Of a stretch of DNA of 64,000 nucleotides, positions 41,242-51,327 are shown piece after piece. This DNA is from Lignipirellula cremea (GTDB taxonomy: Bacteria; Planctomycetota; Planctomycetia; Pirellulales; Pirellulaceae): the NCBI RefSeq assembly GCF_007751035.1, contig NZ_CP036433.1, forward strand, positions 2,833,001 through 2,897,000, given 5' to 3'. Positions within the stretch are counted from its first letter, which is position 1. Every line of letters starts with the position of its first letter. The notes below the pieces were generated by a model, which was not told the origin of the DNA, searched no databases, and saw only the letters and a list, made by a program, of their open reading frames with translations. The translations under genes and the position numbers were made by a program.

Positions 41242-42717
41242 TCAGGGGCGAACGGTGCGAATCACATCGCCTCCGTAGGCGGCATGTTCCCGCAGGGCGA
41301 CTTCGCCGGCGCCGCGCGCCGCGGCGCGAAAGAATTCGTCGGGAGTTTGCACGCGCTGCCCGCCGACATGGCTGATGAATGTATACGGCCGCACGCCTGC
41401 TTTCCAGGCCAGCGAGTCGGGGGCCACCTGCGTCACGACCACGCAGCCCTGATCGTCGATCGCTTCGGCCCGGGTGGCCAGCACTTCCGGCGGGATGGCG
41501 GTCGAGTCGTCGACCTGCATGCCCCGCCATGCAGGTTTCTCCACACTGGAGAAAGCCGGACGGTCGGCGGCGATGTACTTTTTGGACAGTTTGATCGGCA
41601 GGCTCCGCTCGGCTCCGCCGCGCTGCACGCGCAAGACCACCTGATCGCCAGCGGTCTGCCCGCCTACGGCCAGCATCAGGTCGTCCCGTCCATAGATGGG
41701 TTGTTCGTTGACATGTGTAATGATGTCATCCAGCCGCAAGCCGCCGCGGGAGGCGGGCGTACCGTCCACCAGGGAAGTCACCCGGGCGCCAAAGCGTCCC
41801 TGGGCGCGCTCGTGCGGGGGCCGGTCAGAAGGTCCGATACCCAGGAAGCCGAATTCAGGCTGACGTCCCTGCTTGAGTGATTCGACCGCGTTCTTGAGAG
41901 TTTGATTGACCGGATAGGCCAGGCCGCCTGATCTTTCGTAACCGGACAACATGGCCAGCGAGGTGGTGACTCCGACCAGTTCGCCGCGGAGGTTGATCAG
42001 GGCGCCGCCGCTGGAGCCAAAGTTGACGCGAGCGTCGACCTGGATCAGGTCGCCGTAATAGTGCAGGTTTTCTTTGCTGGCGTCGTGCGTCTTGAGATCG
42101 GCCGCGGGGCGTATGCTGCGGTTCAAGTTGGACACAATGCCCCAGCTGGCGCTGGCTTCTCCGTGCCGGGCGATGCCGTACGGATTCCCCAGGGCAATCA
42201 CAATGTGGCCTTTCTTCAGGGTGTCGGCGGAGCCAAAGGTGATCGGCTGCAGGTCTTCCGCTTCAATCTTGAGTACGGCCAGGTCGGTCACGGGATCACC
42301 CGCTTTGGCGACGGCCTTCACGACGGCCTTGAAGGGGCGTTGCTGCGTCCACACGTAGAACGAGTAGTTCTCCCAGTCACGCACCACATGCATGCAAGTG
42401 AGGATGTGGCCTTCCTTGTCCAGGATCAGCCCGGAGCCGAATTCATTGGGGATGAAATCGGTGCTCAGCGGGTCGCTCAGGTCGTCGCGCATCCGCTTTT
42501 TGCTGACGCGGGCGATCGCCACCACCGACGGCTCTGCTTTGGCGATCGCATCGGCCAGCACGTTCTGCAGGGTCAGCGCCGCCTGCAGTTCGTTCGTTTC
42601 TTGTCCCCAGGCGACTTGCGCCAGGAAGCAGTCGGACACCAACAGGCAGGCCGCCAGCAATACGGCGACGCTCCGACCGGAACGGCAGGAAGAAAGGAGG
42701 GGTTGCCTGTGGCTCAT
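41242..42717 (-). CDS. HtrA/DegP-like secreted serine protease with two PDZ domains
   Basis: A 491-residue periplasmic trypsin-like protease. A signal sequence (VAVLLAACLLVSDCFLAQVA) precedes the catalytic domain with His110 (ILTCMHVV), Asp145 (PVTDLAVL) and Ser236 (NFGSSGGAL). Two PDZ domains follow (about 295-385 and 400-490), the first containing GGLRLDDIITHVNEQPI. HtrA enzymes degrade or refold misfolded envelope proteins. Here the active-site loop reads GSSGG, not the common GNSGG, which keeps the nucleophile. The start is ATG at 42,715-42,717; a longer upstream frame lacks a signal. Confidence 0.88.
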   Translation of the reverse strand: MSHRQPLLSSCRSGRSVAVLLAACLLVSDCFLAQVAWGQETNELQAALTLQNVLADAIAKAEPSVVAIARVSKKRMRDDLSDPLSTDFIPNEFGSGLILDKEGHILTCMHVVRDWENYSFYVWTQQRPFKAVVKAVAKAGDPVTDLAVLKIEAEDLQPITFGSADTLKKGHIVIALGNPYGIARHGEASASWGIVSNLNRSIRPAADLKTHDASKENLHYYGDLIQVDARVNFGSSGGALINLRGELVGVTTSLAMLSGYERSGGLAYPVNQTLKNAVESLKQGRQPEFGFLGIGPSDRPPHERAQGRFGARVTSLVDGTPASRGGLRLDDIITHVNEQPIYGRDDLMLAVGGQTAGDQVVLRVQRGGAERSLPIKLSKKYIAADRPAFSSVEKPAWRGMQVDDSTAIPPEVLATRAEAIDDQGCVVVTQVAPDSLAWKAGVRPYTFISHVGGQRVQTPDEFFRAAARGAGEVALREHAAYGGDVIRTVRP

Positions 42718-42936
42718 GGAAGGGGCCTCGATGTAGGGGCAATGCAACCCTCGACGTCTGGCGCGGGAAGGTTGCGGATATGCGTTCATCATAACGGGCT
42801 TGGGGGCGCAGGGAAACGATGAACCCTCTGCGTGCGCCCAGATGCCGGGCGGGACGCGCCCGCTGCGACGGTCGGGAAAAACGTGACGGCGCGTTGCCAC
42901 GTTGAAGTTCGGGATGTCCCTTCCACCAGCCCCTGG

Positions 42937-43761
42937 TCAGGGACGCGCAGAGGTGTTTTCGGCCTTGGCGCGGCGTGCGGCAAAATAGTCGCTCACCTCT
43001 TGCAGCTGTTTGGCGAAGAAAGCGGCGTCTTCGGTCTTCATTTCCCGTAACGCGGCCTGGGCCGCGGCCAGACGCTTTGCCCCCTGATCCGCCAGTGCGG
43101 GCTGAGCCTGCTCGGCCATGCCCTGGTAGCCCAGGACCATTTGCGCATAGTCGGGCTTGTCGGCGGCGTTAAACTTGGCGATGGCGTACTCAAACTGTTC
43201 CACCGCGGCTGCGTGCTGGCCGAGCGCCAGGTGATGGGCGCCAATCAACCAGTAAGCGTTCCCCAGCTTGTCGGGCTCATGTTTCAGTTCGCGAGTCAGC
43301 CGCAGGTGGAAGCGGGCCGTATCCAAAGCCGTCAGGCTGTCGGAGCGGGTGACCACGGCGCCTTCGTTCCAGCCGGGCCAGGCGTTGACCGACACGTTAA
43401 AGGCAATCGTTTTCGCCTGGCTGCGCATTTTGCCGGCGAATTCCGGGTTGCCGTCGTCGGCTTCGGCCGCCCGGTCGAGGCAGTAACGAATGCCGGCCCG
43501 ACCGATCAACAGCATGCCGGCGACATCTTTTCGTTTGCCGTACAGATCGCGGACCAGATTGGAGTACGCAAGGCCCGACTCCTCCGGTTCGTCGAGCGAT
43601 TCGACCAGGTCCATCGCCGCGAAGGAGTCGGACTGTTCCAGCAGGAGAACAACCTTCTCCAGCATTTCCGTCCGCGAAGGATGAGGATGCGCGTTCAAAG
43701 CAGCAACTCCCAGGAGACACCCCGCAGCAGACAGTATCAGTCTTTGCAGCCAGACAGCCAT
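42937..43761 (-). CDS. Secreted TPR-like protein
   Basis: A 274-residue protein with an N-terminal signal (RLILSAAGCLLGVAALNAHP) and helix pairs resembling tetratricopeptide repeats (LGNAYWLIGAHHLALGQHAA, AVEQFEYAIAKFN). The last third contains alanine-rich helices. It probably acts as an envelope scaffold. It is followed in the same direction by the HtrA-like gene after about 220 bp; a shared envelope role is inference. Confidence 0.6.
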   Translation of the reverse strand: MAVWLQRLILSAAGCLLGVAALNAHPHPSRTEMLEKVVLLLEQSDSFAAMDLVESLDEPEESGLAYSNLVRDLYGKRKDVAGMLLIGRAGIRYCLDRAAEADDGNPEFAGKMRSQAKTIAFNVSVNAWPGWNEGAVVTRSDSLTALDTARFHLRLTRELKHEPDKLGNAYWLIGAHHLALGQHAAAVEQFEYAIAKFNAADKPDYAQMVLGYQGMAEQAQPALADQGAKRLAAAQAALREMKTEDAAFFAKQLQEVSDYFAARRAKAENTSARP

Positions 43762-43870
43762 ACGAGGGGATCACACCATTTACGAGGGAAAGGAGCGGCC
43801 CTGCCTGCCAGCCCGCAGGCCCCTGCAGATCTTTGGGGGAGGACCGCGGAAACAGGCAATTGACACGGTG

Positions 43871-45130
43871 CTATTGACGCAGGAGCTGGATCATTCGCAG
43901 CCGCTCTTCTTCCAGCGGGAACGCCTGGTAAGAAGTGAGCGATTCGGCCTTGGCCTGCATGCCGCGGGTGCGGGTCGAGGAAGGAATCGTGGTGCGGACC
44001 GGCTTGTTCTCCTGGCGATTCAGGTTCTTCTCGGTCCGGTTCAGGGATTCCTGGCGCGAATTAGCCTGGTTCACTTGTCCCTGGAACTGGGCGCCGACGA
44101 TCGCCTTTTGTTGCATCAGTCGCTGGTATTCCGCATTCAAGCGGGCCGCTTCAAATTCATAGGGGCGAAGGAAATCGCGTTCGCGTCGCAGCTGAATGAT
44201 GATGGCGTCGGTCTGGCCCAGCAAGGACTCTTTCAGGACGGGATCCTGGATGCGGGCCGCCTGGGCAATCACATCGTTGTGCTGCAGCTGCAGGCTGTTA
44301 ATACGTGCCTGGATCGGACCGACCGCCAGTCGCAACTGCTGCAGTTGCTGCTGCAGCGGGGCAAAACCTTTATCAATGGCGGCGGCGGCATCGGTGGCCG
44401 TTTTCTGGGCGTCGCTCAGGCTGGTTTCGATCTGATCCCGCTCGGTTGCGACCCGATCCCGTTCGTTGGCGACAAAGTTGGCGTCGTTTTCCGCGCGTTC
44501 CGTGGCGGCCGTTTCGTCGTCGGCCCGGGAGGCTTCGATTTCGGCCAGATACTTTTCATGTTCTTCAATCACCTCGCGGCGGCCCTGCTGGAACTGGGTG
44601 AGATAATCGCCCTGCAGACGCGCCTCGATCTGCGCCGCGGCCTCGCCGGCGGGCGGATGCTCGCCGGGCGACGCCATGTACTCACAGAGTCGGCCCATCC
44701 AAAGGGCCGACAACTGCAGCTCCCGGTCAATTTCTGAATTGGCGGCCCGTTCGGGGAACAGCAGCGTCAGCTGTTTCATCTGGGCGATCGCATGGTCGCG
44801 ATTCTTGCGATAGGTCAACAGCCAGAACTTGGCTCGCCAGGCGGCCAGATTGGTCCGTTCCCGCGTCGTGGCCGCATCGAGCCGAGCCAGGGCCTCGTCG
44901 TACTTACGGGCTTTCATGGCTGCCAGCGCAATAACGTATTCGGCCCGTGGGTCGGTTTCGGCGCCCGCCGAAAGCACGGCGTCGACTGAGTCCGCTTCCA
45001 GGAATGCCGCCAGCTCCAGGGCGGAAGGCGACGCTGCCGAGACGGTTCCCAGCGGAATCAGCCCCACGGCAACGGCGAAAGCCGCCCAGCATAAAGGACG
45101 TAGCAAAGTGCGAAAGGCAAAGGTTGCCAT
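43871..45130 (-). CDS. Secreted coiled-coil protein with TPR-like N-terminus
   Basis: A 419-residue protein with a signal (LLRPLCWAAFAVAVGLIPLG) and an N-terminal repeat region (AEYVIALAAMKARKYDEALA). A long coiled coil from about 195 to 370 follows (ERAENDANFVANERDRVATE, KGFAPLQQQLQQLRLAVGPI). No enzymatic motifs are present. It is encoded upstream of the TPR-like gene on the same strand, so both may be one envelope unit. ATG at 45,128-45,130 starts the signal peptide; the frame is open further upstream without coding character. Confidence 0.65.
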   Translation of the reverse strand: MATFAFRTLLRPLCWAAFAVAVGLIPLGTVSAASPSALELAAFLEADSVDAVLSAGAETDPRAEYVIALAAMKARKYDEALARLDAATTRERTNLAAWRAKFWLLTYRKNRDHAIAQMKQLTLLFPERAANSEIDRELQLSALWMGRLCEYMASPGEHPPAGEAAAQIEARLQGDYLTQFQQGRREVIEEHEKYLAEIEASRADDETAATERAENDANFVANERDRVATERDQIETSLSDAQKTATDAAAAIDKGFAPLQQQLQQLRLAVGPIQARINSLQLQHNDVIAQAARIQDPVLKESLLGQTDAIIIQLRRERDFLRPYEFEAARLNAEYQRLMQQKAIVGAQFQGQVNQANSRQESLNRTEKNLNRQENKPVRTTIPSSTRTRGMQAKAESLTSYQAFPLEEERLRMIQLLRQ

Positions 45131-45329
45131 CGTAAAATCCTTGGAACGATCGTAACAAAAAGAGCGACCCGCAAATTGCGAATCACCAGACTCCCGTCGC
45201 AAATTGCCAGGCCAGGGAAACTCAAGCGGGTGAAGCTCAAACTTTCCAGAACCCCGGCGCCCCCGATTGCGCGGAGCCAGCGTAACCTTCTTAGTATAAC
45301 GCGCTCTGGCAGGGGAATTCCAATGGAAT

Positions 45330-45701
45330 TCAGGAGACGTCGTCGAACCACTCGTCGGCGGGATCGAATTTAGGGATCACGAAGTTCAGAATCCGCATTT
45401 TTCCGATCGCCCGATGCCGCACTCCCGGCGGAATCAGAATCGCCATCCCCGGTTTAAGCGGAACGACCTGCTCGTCCAGCTGCAGGGCCGCGTCGTCGCC
45501 GCACTCCAGAATGTAATAGGTCTCGGTCAGCCGTTTGTGGTAATGGGTCCGCGCTTCGGTTGAGATCTCCGTCAGATGCAGCGTCGCTGGGTAGTCGGAC
45601 ACTTCCCCAAATCCCCGCCTCGCAATCCCGCAAGGGCACGGCACGCCGGGAATCTCTGCGAAGTCGACAATCTGAAAAGTGGGCTGGGGGCGATTGCTCA
45701 T
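45330..45701 (-). CDS. Small cupin-domain protein
   Basis: A 123-residue single-domain cupin. Motif 1 residues appear in ARTHYHKRLTETYYILECGD (two His and Glu) and motif 2 in VPLKPGMAILIPPGVRHRAI, giving a typical 3-His/1-Glu-like metal site. The substrate is unknown; such proteins include epimerases, dioxygenases and binding proteins. It stands alone, divergent from the PQQ-like lipoprotein gene. Confidence 0.8.
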   Translation of the reverse strand: MSNRPQPTFQIVDFAEIPGVPCPCGIARRGFGEVSDYPATLHLTEISTEARTHYHKRLTETYYILECGDDAALQLDEQVVPLKPGMAILIPPGVRHRAIGKMRILNFVIPKFDPADEWFDDVS

Positions 45702-45966
45702 GGTTTTTCTTACGAAAGGCAGGCAGCCCTTTCGAATTCCTCAGCAGGGGGGTACAATAACCATAGACGGTTCCATTATCATAAGTTAAATAACCCGCCA
45801 CCACTGCGCCTGCCCTACTTCCTTCCCAGTCCTTCATTTCGGCAAACTGCCCTCCATGTGCAACATGCCGCAGCGACGACAGGGAACCTTTCCACCAGGG
45901 CGCAGCAATTGGGCGTGATCTTGAGCGGCTGTTTTGTCAATCGACTTCCCCCTGACCCACCTTGCC

Positions 45967-48882
45967 ATGACCTACATGAATTATTTCAGGAATGCCGGTT
46001 TTCTCCTGGCAGCATTTTCCGCGCTAGTGTTATCCGGTTGTGTGGGACGTCCCGCCGAACCGGCTGCCCAGCGTCAATCGGATAAAGAGGACGCGGATGG
46101 GGGGAAAACTTCGACGCGCGGCGTTGCCGTGCCTCCCAAGCCCGACTGGAAAGCTTTTCTGCAGCCGTCCGGGATTACCATTCCCTATCACCAGTCGGTC
46201 GCCGTCACGGCCCCTGGCGCTATGCCGCAAGGGATCGCCCGCAATGTAACCAGCCCCGGCGGCGCCTACGGCCCCAACCCGGGCAACGGTTCGGCGCCCG
46301 GCTTTGCCTACGGTCCGCTGCCCGGCAACACGTCGGCCCCCGGTTATGCCTACGGCCCGCTGCCTGGCAACACGTCGGCCCCGGGTTATGCTTATGGCCC
46401 GCTGCCCGGCAACACGTCGGCCCCCGGTTATGCTTATGGCCCGCTGCCCGGCAACACGTCGGCCCCCGGTTATCGCGGTCTGCCGATCGCCCCCGGTTAT
46501 CGCGGATTGCCGAATACCTCGGCTCCTGGCTATCGCCAGCCTTATGGTCCGGCCCCGGGCAACACCACGGCTCCCGGCCTGAGGGGCGGTTTGCCGACGC
46601 GTTTCTCGCCGTCCAATCCGAACACCACGGCCCCGCGTTTCCCCGCGCCGCGTCGTTCCGGCAGTTACTCGGTGCCGCGTGCCTTTGAAGTCGGCAGCCT
46701 GCCGACGCAGAACTTGACCGGCGCCTATGCGGCCGAAGCCGGCAAAGCGGACCCGAAAGACTGGGTCAACTGGCGCGGCCCGCATTACAACAGCAAGTCC
46801 GACGAAACGGGCCTGCCCGATACGCTTGATCCCGAAGGCCCCGATCTGCTCTGGCGCAACACCGAACTGCGCGGCCGCAGCACGCCGATCGTCATGAACG
46901 GCCGTCTGTACACCATGAACCGCAATAAGCCGGAAACCAGCGAAGAAGGCGAACGCGTCCTGTGCGCCGATGCCGTCACCGGCGAAATCCTGTGGGAAAA
47001 CGCCTTCAACGTCTGGCTGTCGGACGTACCCGATACGCGTGTCGGCTGGTCCTCGGTCGTCGGCGATCCGGAAACCGATTATGTCTACGCCCTGGGCGTT
47101 TGCGGCTATTTCCAGTGCATCGAAGGCGCCACAGGCAAAACGGTCTGGTCGGTCCCGATGCACGAGCATTTCGGCCTGCTCAGCACCTACGGCGGACGCA
47201 CCAACTACCCGATCATTGTGGACGATCTGGTGATCGTCAGTGCAATTGTCATCGGCTGGGGCGACCAGGCCAAACCGGCCCACCGCTTTGTCGCTTTTGA
47301 CAAAAAGACAGGCGACGTGGTCTGGTACAACGGCACGGCCCCCCTGCCCGACGACACCACGTACAGCAGCCCTGCCTTGACCGTGGTCAACGGCGAAAAG
47401 CAGATGGTGTTTGGCTCTGGCGACGGCAGCGTCTGGAGTTTCCAGCCCCGCACCGGCAAACGTCTGTGGTTCTACGAATTTGCCCGTCGCGGGTTGAACG
47501 TCGCCCCGATTGTCGCCAACGGCATCGTCTATACGAACCAGGCCGAAGAGAACATTGTGCCCCCCGACTTCCCGCCGACGATGGGCGGCGTGGTCGCACT
47601 GGATCCGTCCGCCAAGGGGAAAACAACGCCGATCTGGCGAAACGAAGAAATCGTCGCCGGCCGCGCCTCGCCGCTGGAAATCGACGGACGTATCTACATC
47701 TTCGACGACCGCGCCAAAGCCTGGGTGTACGACGCCAAAACGGGCAAGGAAATCATGGGGAAAAAAGCCCTCGGCACCGTGATGCAGGCGAACGCCTTGT
47801 ACGCCGACGGTCGGATTTACCTGTGGACCTCCGGCGGTCGCTGGTACGTGCTGACGCCGACCGAAAAAGGCTTTGACATCGACGAGAAAGGCCGCTTCCC
47901 GCAGGGGGAAGAGTGCATCTCCTCGCCGATTGTGTCGCATGGCCGGATCTACCTGCAGACGACCGAAGCGATGTATTGCCTGGAAGATAAAACCAAAGAG
48001 CACGGCCTGGCGGAAGCCCCGGCCGAGCCGGAAGAAACGCCGATCGAAAAGGACATGACCCCGGCCCAGATCCAGATTGTGCCGGCCGAAGTGTTGATGA
48101 AGCCCAGCGAAAGCCAGGCCTTTACCGTCCGCGTGTTCAATGCGAACGGCCAGCTGCTCTCCAAAACGAGCGATGAAGCGACCTTCACCGTCGAAGGCGC
48201 CGGCCAGGTCGATGCCGACGGCGTGTTCCACCCGGCCGCTGATTCGGGCCATACGGCCGCTTATGTAACGGCCAAAGTGGGCGAACTGTCCAGCACCAGC
48301 CGCATCCGAATTGTGCCGGAATTGCCCTGGAAATTCGACTTCACCGGCAAAAAAGAGCCGCCCGTCACTTGGGTCGGCGCTCGCTATCGCCATATCATTC
48401 GCAACGTCGACGGCAACGACATGATGGTCAAAATCACGACCATCCCCAAAGGCACCCGCAGCCGGGCCTGGTTTGGCCAGTCGGACCTCCACGACTACAC
48501 CATCCAGGCCGACGTCAAGGGCTCCATCACCGACGGCAAAATGCCTGACATCGGCCTGATTGCCCAGGGCTACAAGCTCGACCTGCAGGGCGCCAGCCAG
48601 ATCCTGCAGATTCGTGCCTGGGATCCCCAGCTGCGGATGGCCCGCCAGGTTGACTTGGACTGGAAACCCGACACCTGGTACACCATGAAATTCCGCGCCG
48701 AGACCGCTGACGGCAAGGCCATTCTGAAGGGAAAAATCTGGCCCAAAGGTCAGCCCGAACCCCAGGAATGGACCGTAGAAGCAGAAGACAAGTCGCCGCA
48801 AATGACCGGCAGCCCCGGCCTGTACGGTAACGCCAAGGATGCGGAAATTTTCCTGGACAATATCACTGTCACCGAGAACTAG
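45967..48882 (+). CDS. Lipoprotein with PQQ-like beta-propeller
   Basis: A 971-residue exported lipoprotein. The signal ends in lipobox LVLSGC. Residues about 110-190 are a low-complexity region with a 14-residue repeat (YAYGPLPGNTSAPG) in tandem. From about 255 to 680 comes a PQQ-like propeller with repeats such as GRLYTMNRN...VLCADAVTGEILWE and FVAFDKKTGDVVWY. A C-terminal domain (about 800-970, PWKFDFTGKKEPPVTWVGAR) is probably jelly-roll-like. Real PQQ binding is unlikely, because catalytic residues of quinoprotein dehydrogenases are not apparent. It is followed by a related gene after 82 bp, forming a likely operon. Start ATG 45,967; 45,934 or 45,976 are possible. Confidence 0.8.
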   Translation: MTYMNYFRNAGFLLAAFSALVLSGCVGRPAEPAAQRQSDKEDADGGKTSTRGVAVPPKPDWKAFLQPSGITIPYHQSVAVTAPGAMPQGIARNVTSPGGAYGPNPGNGSAPGFAYGPLPGNTSAPGYAYGPLPGNTSAPGYAYGPLPGNTSAPGYAYGPLPGNTSAPGYRGLPIAPGYRGLPNTSAPGYRQPYGPAPGNTTAPGLRGGLPTRFSPSNPNTTAPRFPAPRRSGSYSVPRAFEVGSLPTQNLTGAYAAEAGKADPKDWVNWRGPHYNSKSDETGLPDTLDPEGPDLLWRNTELRGRSTPIVMNGRLYTMNRNKPETSEEGERVLCADAVTGEILWENAFNVWLSDVPDTRVGWSSVVGDPETDYVYALGVCGYFQCIEGATGKTVWSVPMHEHFGLLSTYGGRTNYPIIVDDLVIVSAIVIGWGDQAKPAHRFVAFDKKTGDVVWYNGTAPLPDDTTYSSPALTVVNGEKQMVFGSGDGSVWSFQPRTGKRLWFYEFARRGLNVAPIVANGIVYTNQAEENIVPPDFPPTMGGVVALDPSAKGKTTPIWRNEEIVAGRASPLEIDGRIYIFDDRAKAWVYDAKTGKEIMGKKALGTVMQANALYADGRIYLWTSGGRWYVLTPTEKGFDIDEKGRFPQGEECISSPIVSHGRIYLQTTEAMYCLEDKTKEHGLAEAPAEPEETPIEKDMTPAQIQIVPAEVLMKPSESQAFTVRVFNANGQLLSKTSDEATFTVEGAGQVDADGVFHPAADSGHTAAYVTAKVGELSSTSRIRIVPELPWKFDFTGKKEPPVTWVGARYRHIIRNVDGNDMMVKITTIPKGTRSRAWFGQSDLHDYTIQADVKGSITDGKMPDIGLIAQGYKLDLQGASQILQIRAWDPQLRMARQVDLDWKPDTWYTMKFRAETADGKAILKGKIWPKGQPEPQEWTVEAEDKSPQMTGSPGLYGNAKDAEIFLDNITVTEN
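46298..46470 (+). repeat. Coding 42-bp tandem repeat
   Basis: Four near-identical 42-bp units within the lipoprotein gene, each encoding YAYGPLPGNTSAPG-like 14-mers. The units differ only at a few third codon positions, pointing to recent expansion by slippage. Degenerate units continue downstream. Confidence 0.85.
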
Positions 48883-48964
48883 ACGTCGCCAGCGGGTCCT
48901 TGCCGCGTGTGCGATCGCCCACCTGAATCTAACCCCACCCAAAAATACGGAGAGACTCCTTCCG

Positions 48965-51283
48965 ATGAAGACGAACCATACCGCCTGGGCGATGATGCTG
49001 TTGTCGCTCACGCTGGGGGCCGGAACCACCTCGTTAATTTCCGGTTGCCAGGAACCCGGCCCGGTCGCGGCAGCCGACAAAGACGACAAGAAAACCGACA
49101 AGGACGCCAGCGACGATAAGGCCGACGACAAGGCCGACGAAGCTGCCGACGACAAGCAGGAAGAGAAGCCTGCGACCGACAACAAAGAAGCCGATAAACC
49201 GGTCGACGCTGCTCCTGAAGGGAAACCGGCCGACACCAAAGAAGCCGACAAACCGGCCGACAAGCCGGCCGACAAGCCGTCCGACAAACCGGCCGACAAG
49301 CCGGCCGACAAGCCGGCCGACAACAAAGAAGCCGACAAACCGGCTGAAGACCAGGTCGCAGTTGCCGATTCGGCCGTCGCGACGGCGGCTCCGGCGAAAC
49401 CCACCGGCGACGGCACCGATCCCAAGGCGAACGCTCCGGTCAAAGCGGGCGACTGGCCGATGTGGGGCGGCACCACCTATCGCAATAACACGCCGGACGC
49501 CACCAACGTTCCCACCGACTGGGACATCGGCGGCTTCGATCGCAAAACGGGTCAGTGGAACAAAGAGGACGCAGAAAACATCAAATGGGTCGCCGCTGTC
49601 GGCAGCCAGACCTATGGCAACCCGGTCGTCGCCAACGGCCGCGTCTATGTCGGCACGAACAACGGCTCGGGCTACATTGCCCGTTATCCCAGCGACGTCG
49701 ACCTGGGCTGCCTGATCTGCTTCGACGAAAAGACGGGCGAGTTTCTCTGGCAGCACTCCAGCGAAAAGCTCGATACGGGCCGCGTGCATGACTGGCCCCT
49801 GCAGGGCATCTGCTGTGCTCCGTATGTCGAAGGCGATCGCGTCTGGTTTGTCAGCAGCCGCGGTCTGGTGATTTGCTGCGACGCGGAAGGTTTCCACGAC
49901 GGCGAAGATGACGGCCCCGTGACCAATGTCTGGGTCAACCTGGCTTCGATTCGCAAGAACGACGACCCGGCCGCCGATCAGTTCGCCCCCGGACTGGCCG
50001 CCTTGAAAGACGGCAAAGTCAGCGACGCCCTTCGCGAAGCGATCAAAGCAGCCGGCGTGGAATTGCCCGCCGAAGTCAAAGTCAGCGAAGCCGAAGGCGG
50101 CAAAGGCTTCCTGGTCGAAGCCGAAGTGGGCGGAGCCGCCCGCCAGTTCAAAATTGGCGCCCGCGGACCGATCCTGCAGGTCGAACAACTCCTCACCACC
50201 GACGACAAAAGAGAAGCCGACGTGGTCTGGGAATACGACATGATGAAGAACCTGGGCGTGTCGCAGCACAACATGTGCAACTGCTCGGTGCTGGCCCTGG
50301 GCGACATCCTGTTCGTCAACACCAGTAACGGCCTGGATGAATCCCACATCAACCTGCCGGCCCCCGACGCCCCCAGCTTCATCGCCATGGACAAGAACAC
50401 CGGCGAGATCTTCTGGACCGACAAATCGCCCGGAACGAACATCCTGCACGGCCAGTGGTCGTCGCCCACCGTGGCCGAAATCCACGGCGTGCCGCAGGTG
50501 CTGTTCGCCGGCGGCGACGGCTGGTTGTACAGCTTCCGCGCCGACAAAGGAAAAGACGGCAAGCCCGAGCTGCTGTGGCGTTTTGACTGCAACCCGAAGG
50601 ATTCCAAGTGGATCCTTGGCGGCCGCGGTACGCGTAACAACCTGATCGGCACGCCCGTCGTTTCCAACGGTCTGGTCTACATTGCTGTCGGCCAGGATCC
50701 GGAGCACGGCGAAGGCGTCGGCCACCTGTGGTGCGTTCGCGCCGACATGCGGGGCGACGTCAGTCCGACCCTGGCGGTCAATGTCGACGATCGCAGCACG
50801 CCGATCCCCCACAAGCGCATCCAGGCCGTGGTGGAAACCGAAGGCGAAGTGGCGATTGCCAATCCCAACTCGGCCGTCGTCTGGCATTTCAGCCAGGAAG
50901 ACCTCGACGGCGACGGCAAGATCGGCTTTGAAGAGACCATGCACCGCAGTTGCGGCACGGTCGCCATCAAAGACGGTCTGCTGTTCATTGCCGACTTCAG
51001 CGGCCTGTTCCTTTGTCTCGACGCCAAAACGGGCAAGGTGAACTGGGTCTACGACATGCTGGCCGCCTGCTGGGGCTCGCCCCTGATTGTCGACGGCCAT
51101 GTGTACATTGGGGACGAGGACGGCGACGTCTGCATCTTCGATCTGTCGGCCGAGCAGCACGAGCCGATCGCCGAGATTTCGATGGATAACTCGGTCTACA
51201 GCACGCCGGTGATCGCCAACGGCACGCTGTTCATTTCCAACCGCACCCACCTGTTCGCCATCGGCTCCAGCGAAAGCGAATAG
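48965..51283 (+). CDS. PQQ-like beta-propeller lipoprotein with EF-hand loop
   Basis: A 772-residue exported protein. The signal ends at lipobox LISGC. A long Asp/Lys/Pro-rich linker (about 35-140, with ADKPADKP repeats) spans from the membrane. A PQQ-like propeller (about 150-770) has blades such as GRVYVGTNNGSG and LICFDEKTGEFLWQHSS. Near residue 650 the sequence DLDGDGKIGFEE fits the EF-hand calcium-binding loop, inserted between blades. It is in a likely operon with the upstream propeller lipoprotein. A strong terminator follows. Function is unknown; structural or polymer-binding roles are proposed for the family. Confidence 0.8.
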   Translation: MKTNHTAWAMMLLSLTLGAGTTSLISGCQEPGPVAAADKDDKKTDKDASDDKADDKADEAADDKQEEKPATDNKEADKPVDAAPEGKPADTKEADKPADKPADKPSDKPADKPADKPADNKEADKPAEDQVAVADSAVATAAPAKPTGDGTDPKANAPVKAGDWPMWGGTTYRNNTPDATNVPTDWDIGGFDRKTGQWNKEDAENIKWVAAVGSQTYGNPVVANGRVYVGTNNGSGYIARYPSDVDLGCLICFDEKTGEFLWQHSSEKLDTGRVHDWPLQGICCAPYVEGDRVWFVSSRGLVICCDAEGFHDGEDDGPVTNVWVNLASIRKNDDPAADQFAPGLAALKDGKVSDALREAIKAAGVELPAEVKVSEAEGGKGFLVEAEVGGAARQFKIGARGPILQVEQLLTTDDKREADVVWEYDMMKNLGVSQHNMCNCSVLALGDILFVNTSNGLDESHINLPAPDAPSFIAMDKNTGEIFWTDKSPGTNILHGQWSSPTVAEIHGVPQVLFAGGDGWLYSFRADKGKDGKPELLWRFDCNPKDSKWILGGRGTRNNLIGTPVVSNGLVYIAVGQDPEHGEGVGHLWCVRADMRGDVSPTLAVNVDDRSTPIPHKRIQAVVETEGEVAIANPNSAVVWHFSQEDLDGDGKIGFEETMHRSCGTVAIKDGLLFIADFSGLFLCLDAKTGKVNWVYDMLAACWGSPLIVDGHVYIGDEDGDVCIFDLSAEQHEPIAEISMDNSVYSTPVIANGTLFISNRTHLFAIGSSESE

Positions 51284-51327
51284 TTCCGCAAGGTGATCAC
51301 ACGATCGCCAGGCGGTAGAACACTTGA

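Noticed and set aside
46298-46470. Regular 42-bp repeats considered as a CRISPR array
   Set aside because: Units are directly tandem without spacers and lie in frame within a lipoprotein gene; no cas genes are present.
46030-51250. Very long minus-strand open frames (1,148 and 738 codons) opposite the two propeller genes
   Set aside because: They mirror GC-rich codon use of real plus-strand genes with lipoboxes and propeller repeats; their translations are low-complexity and have no signal or domain.
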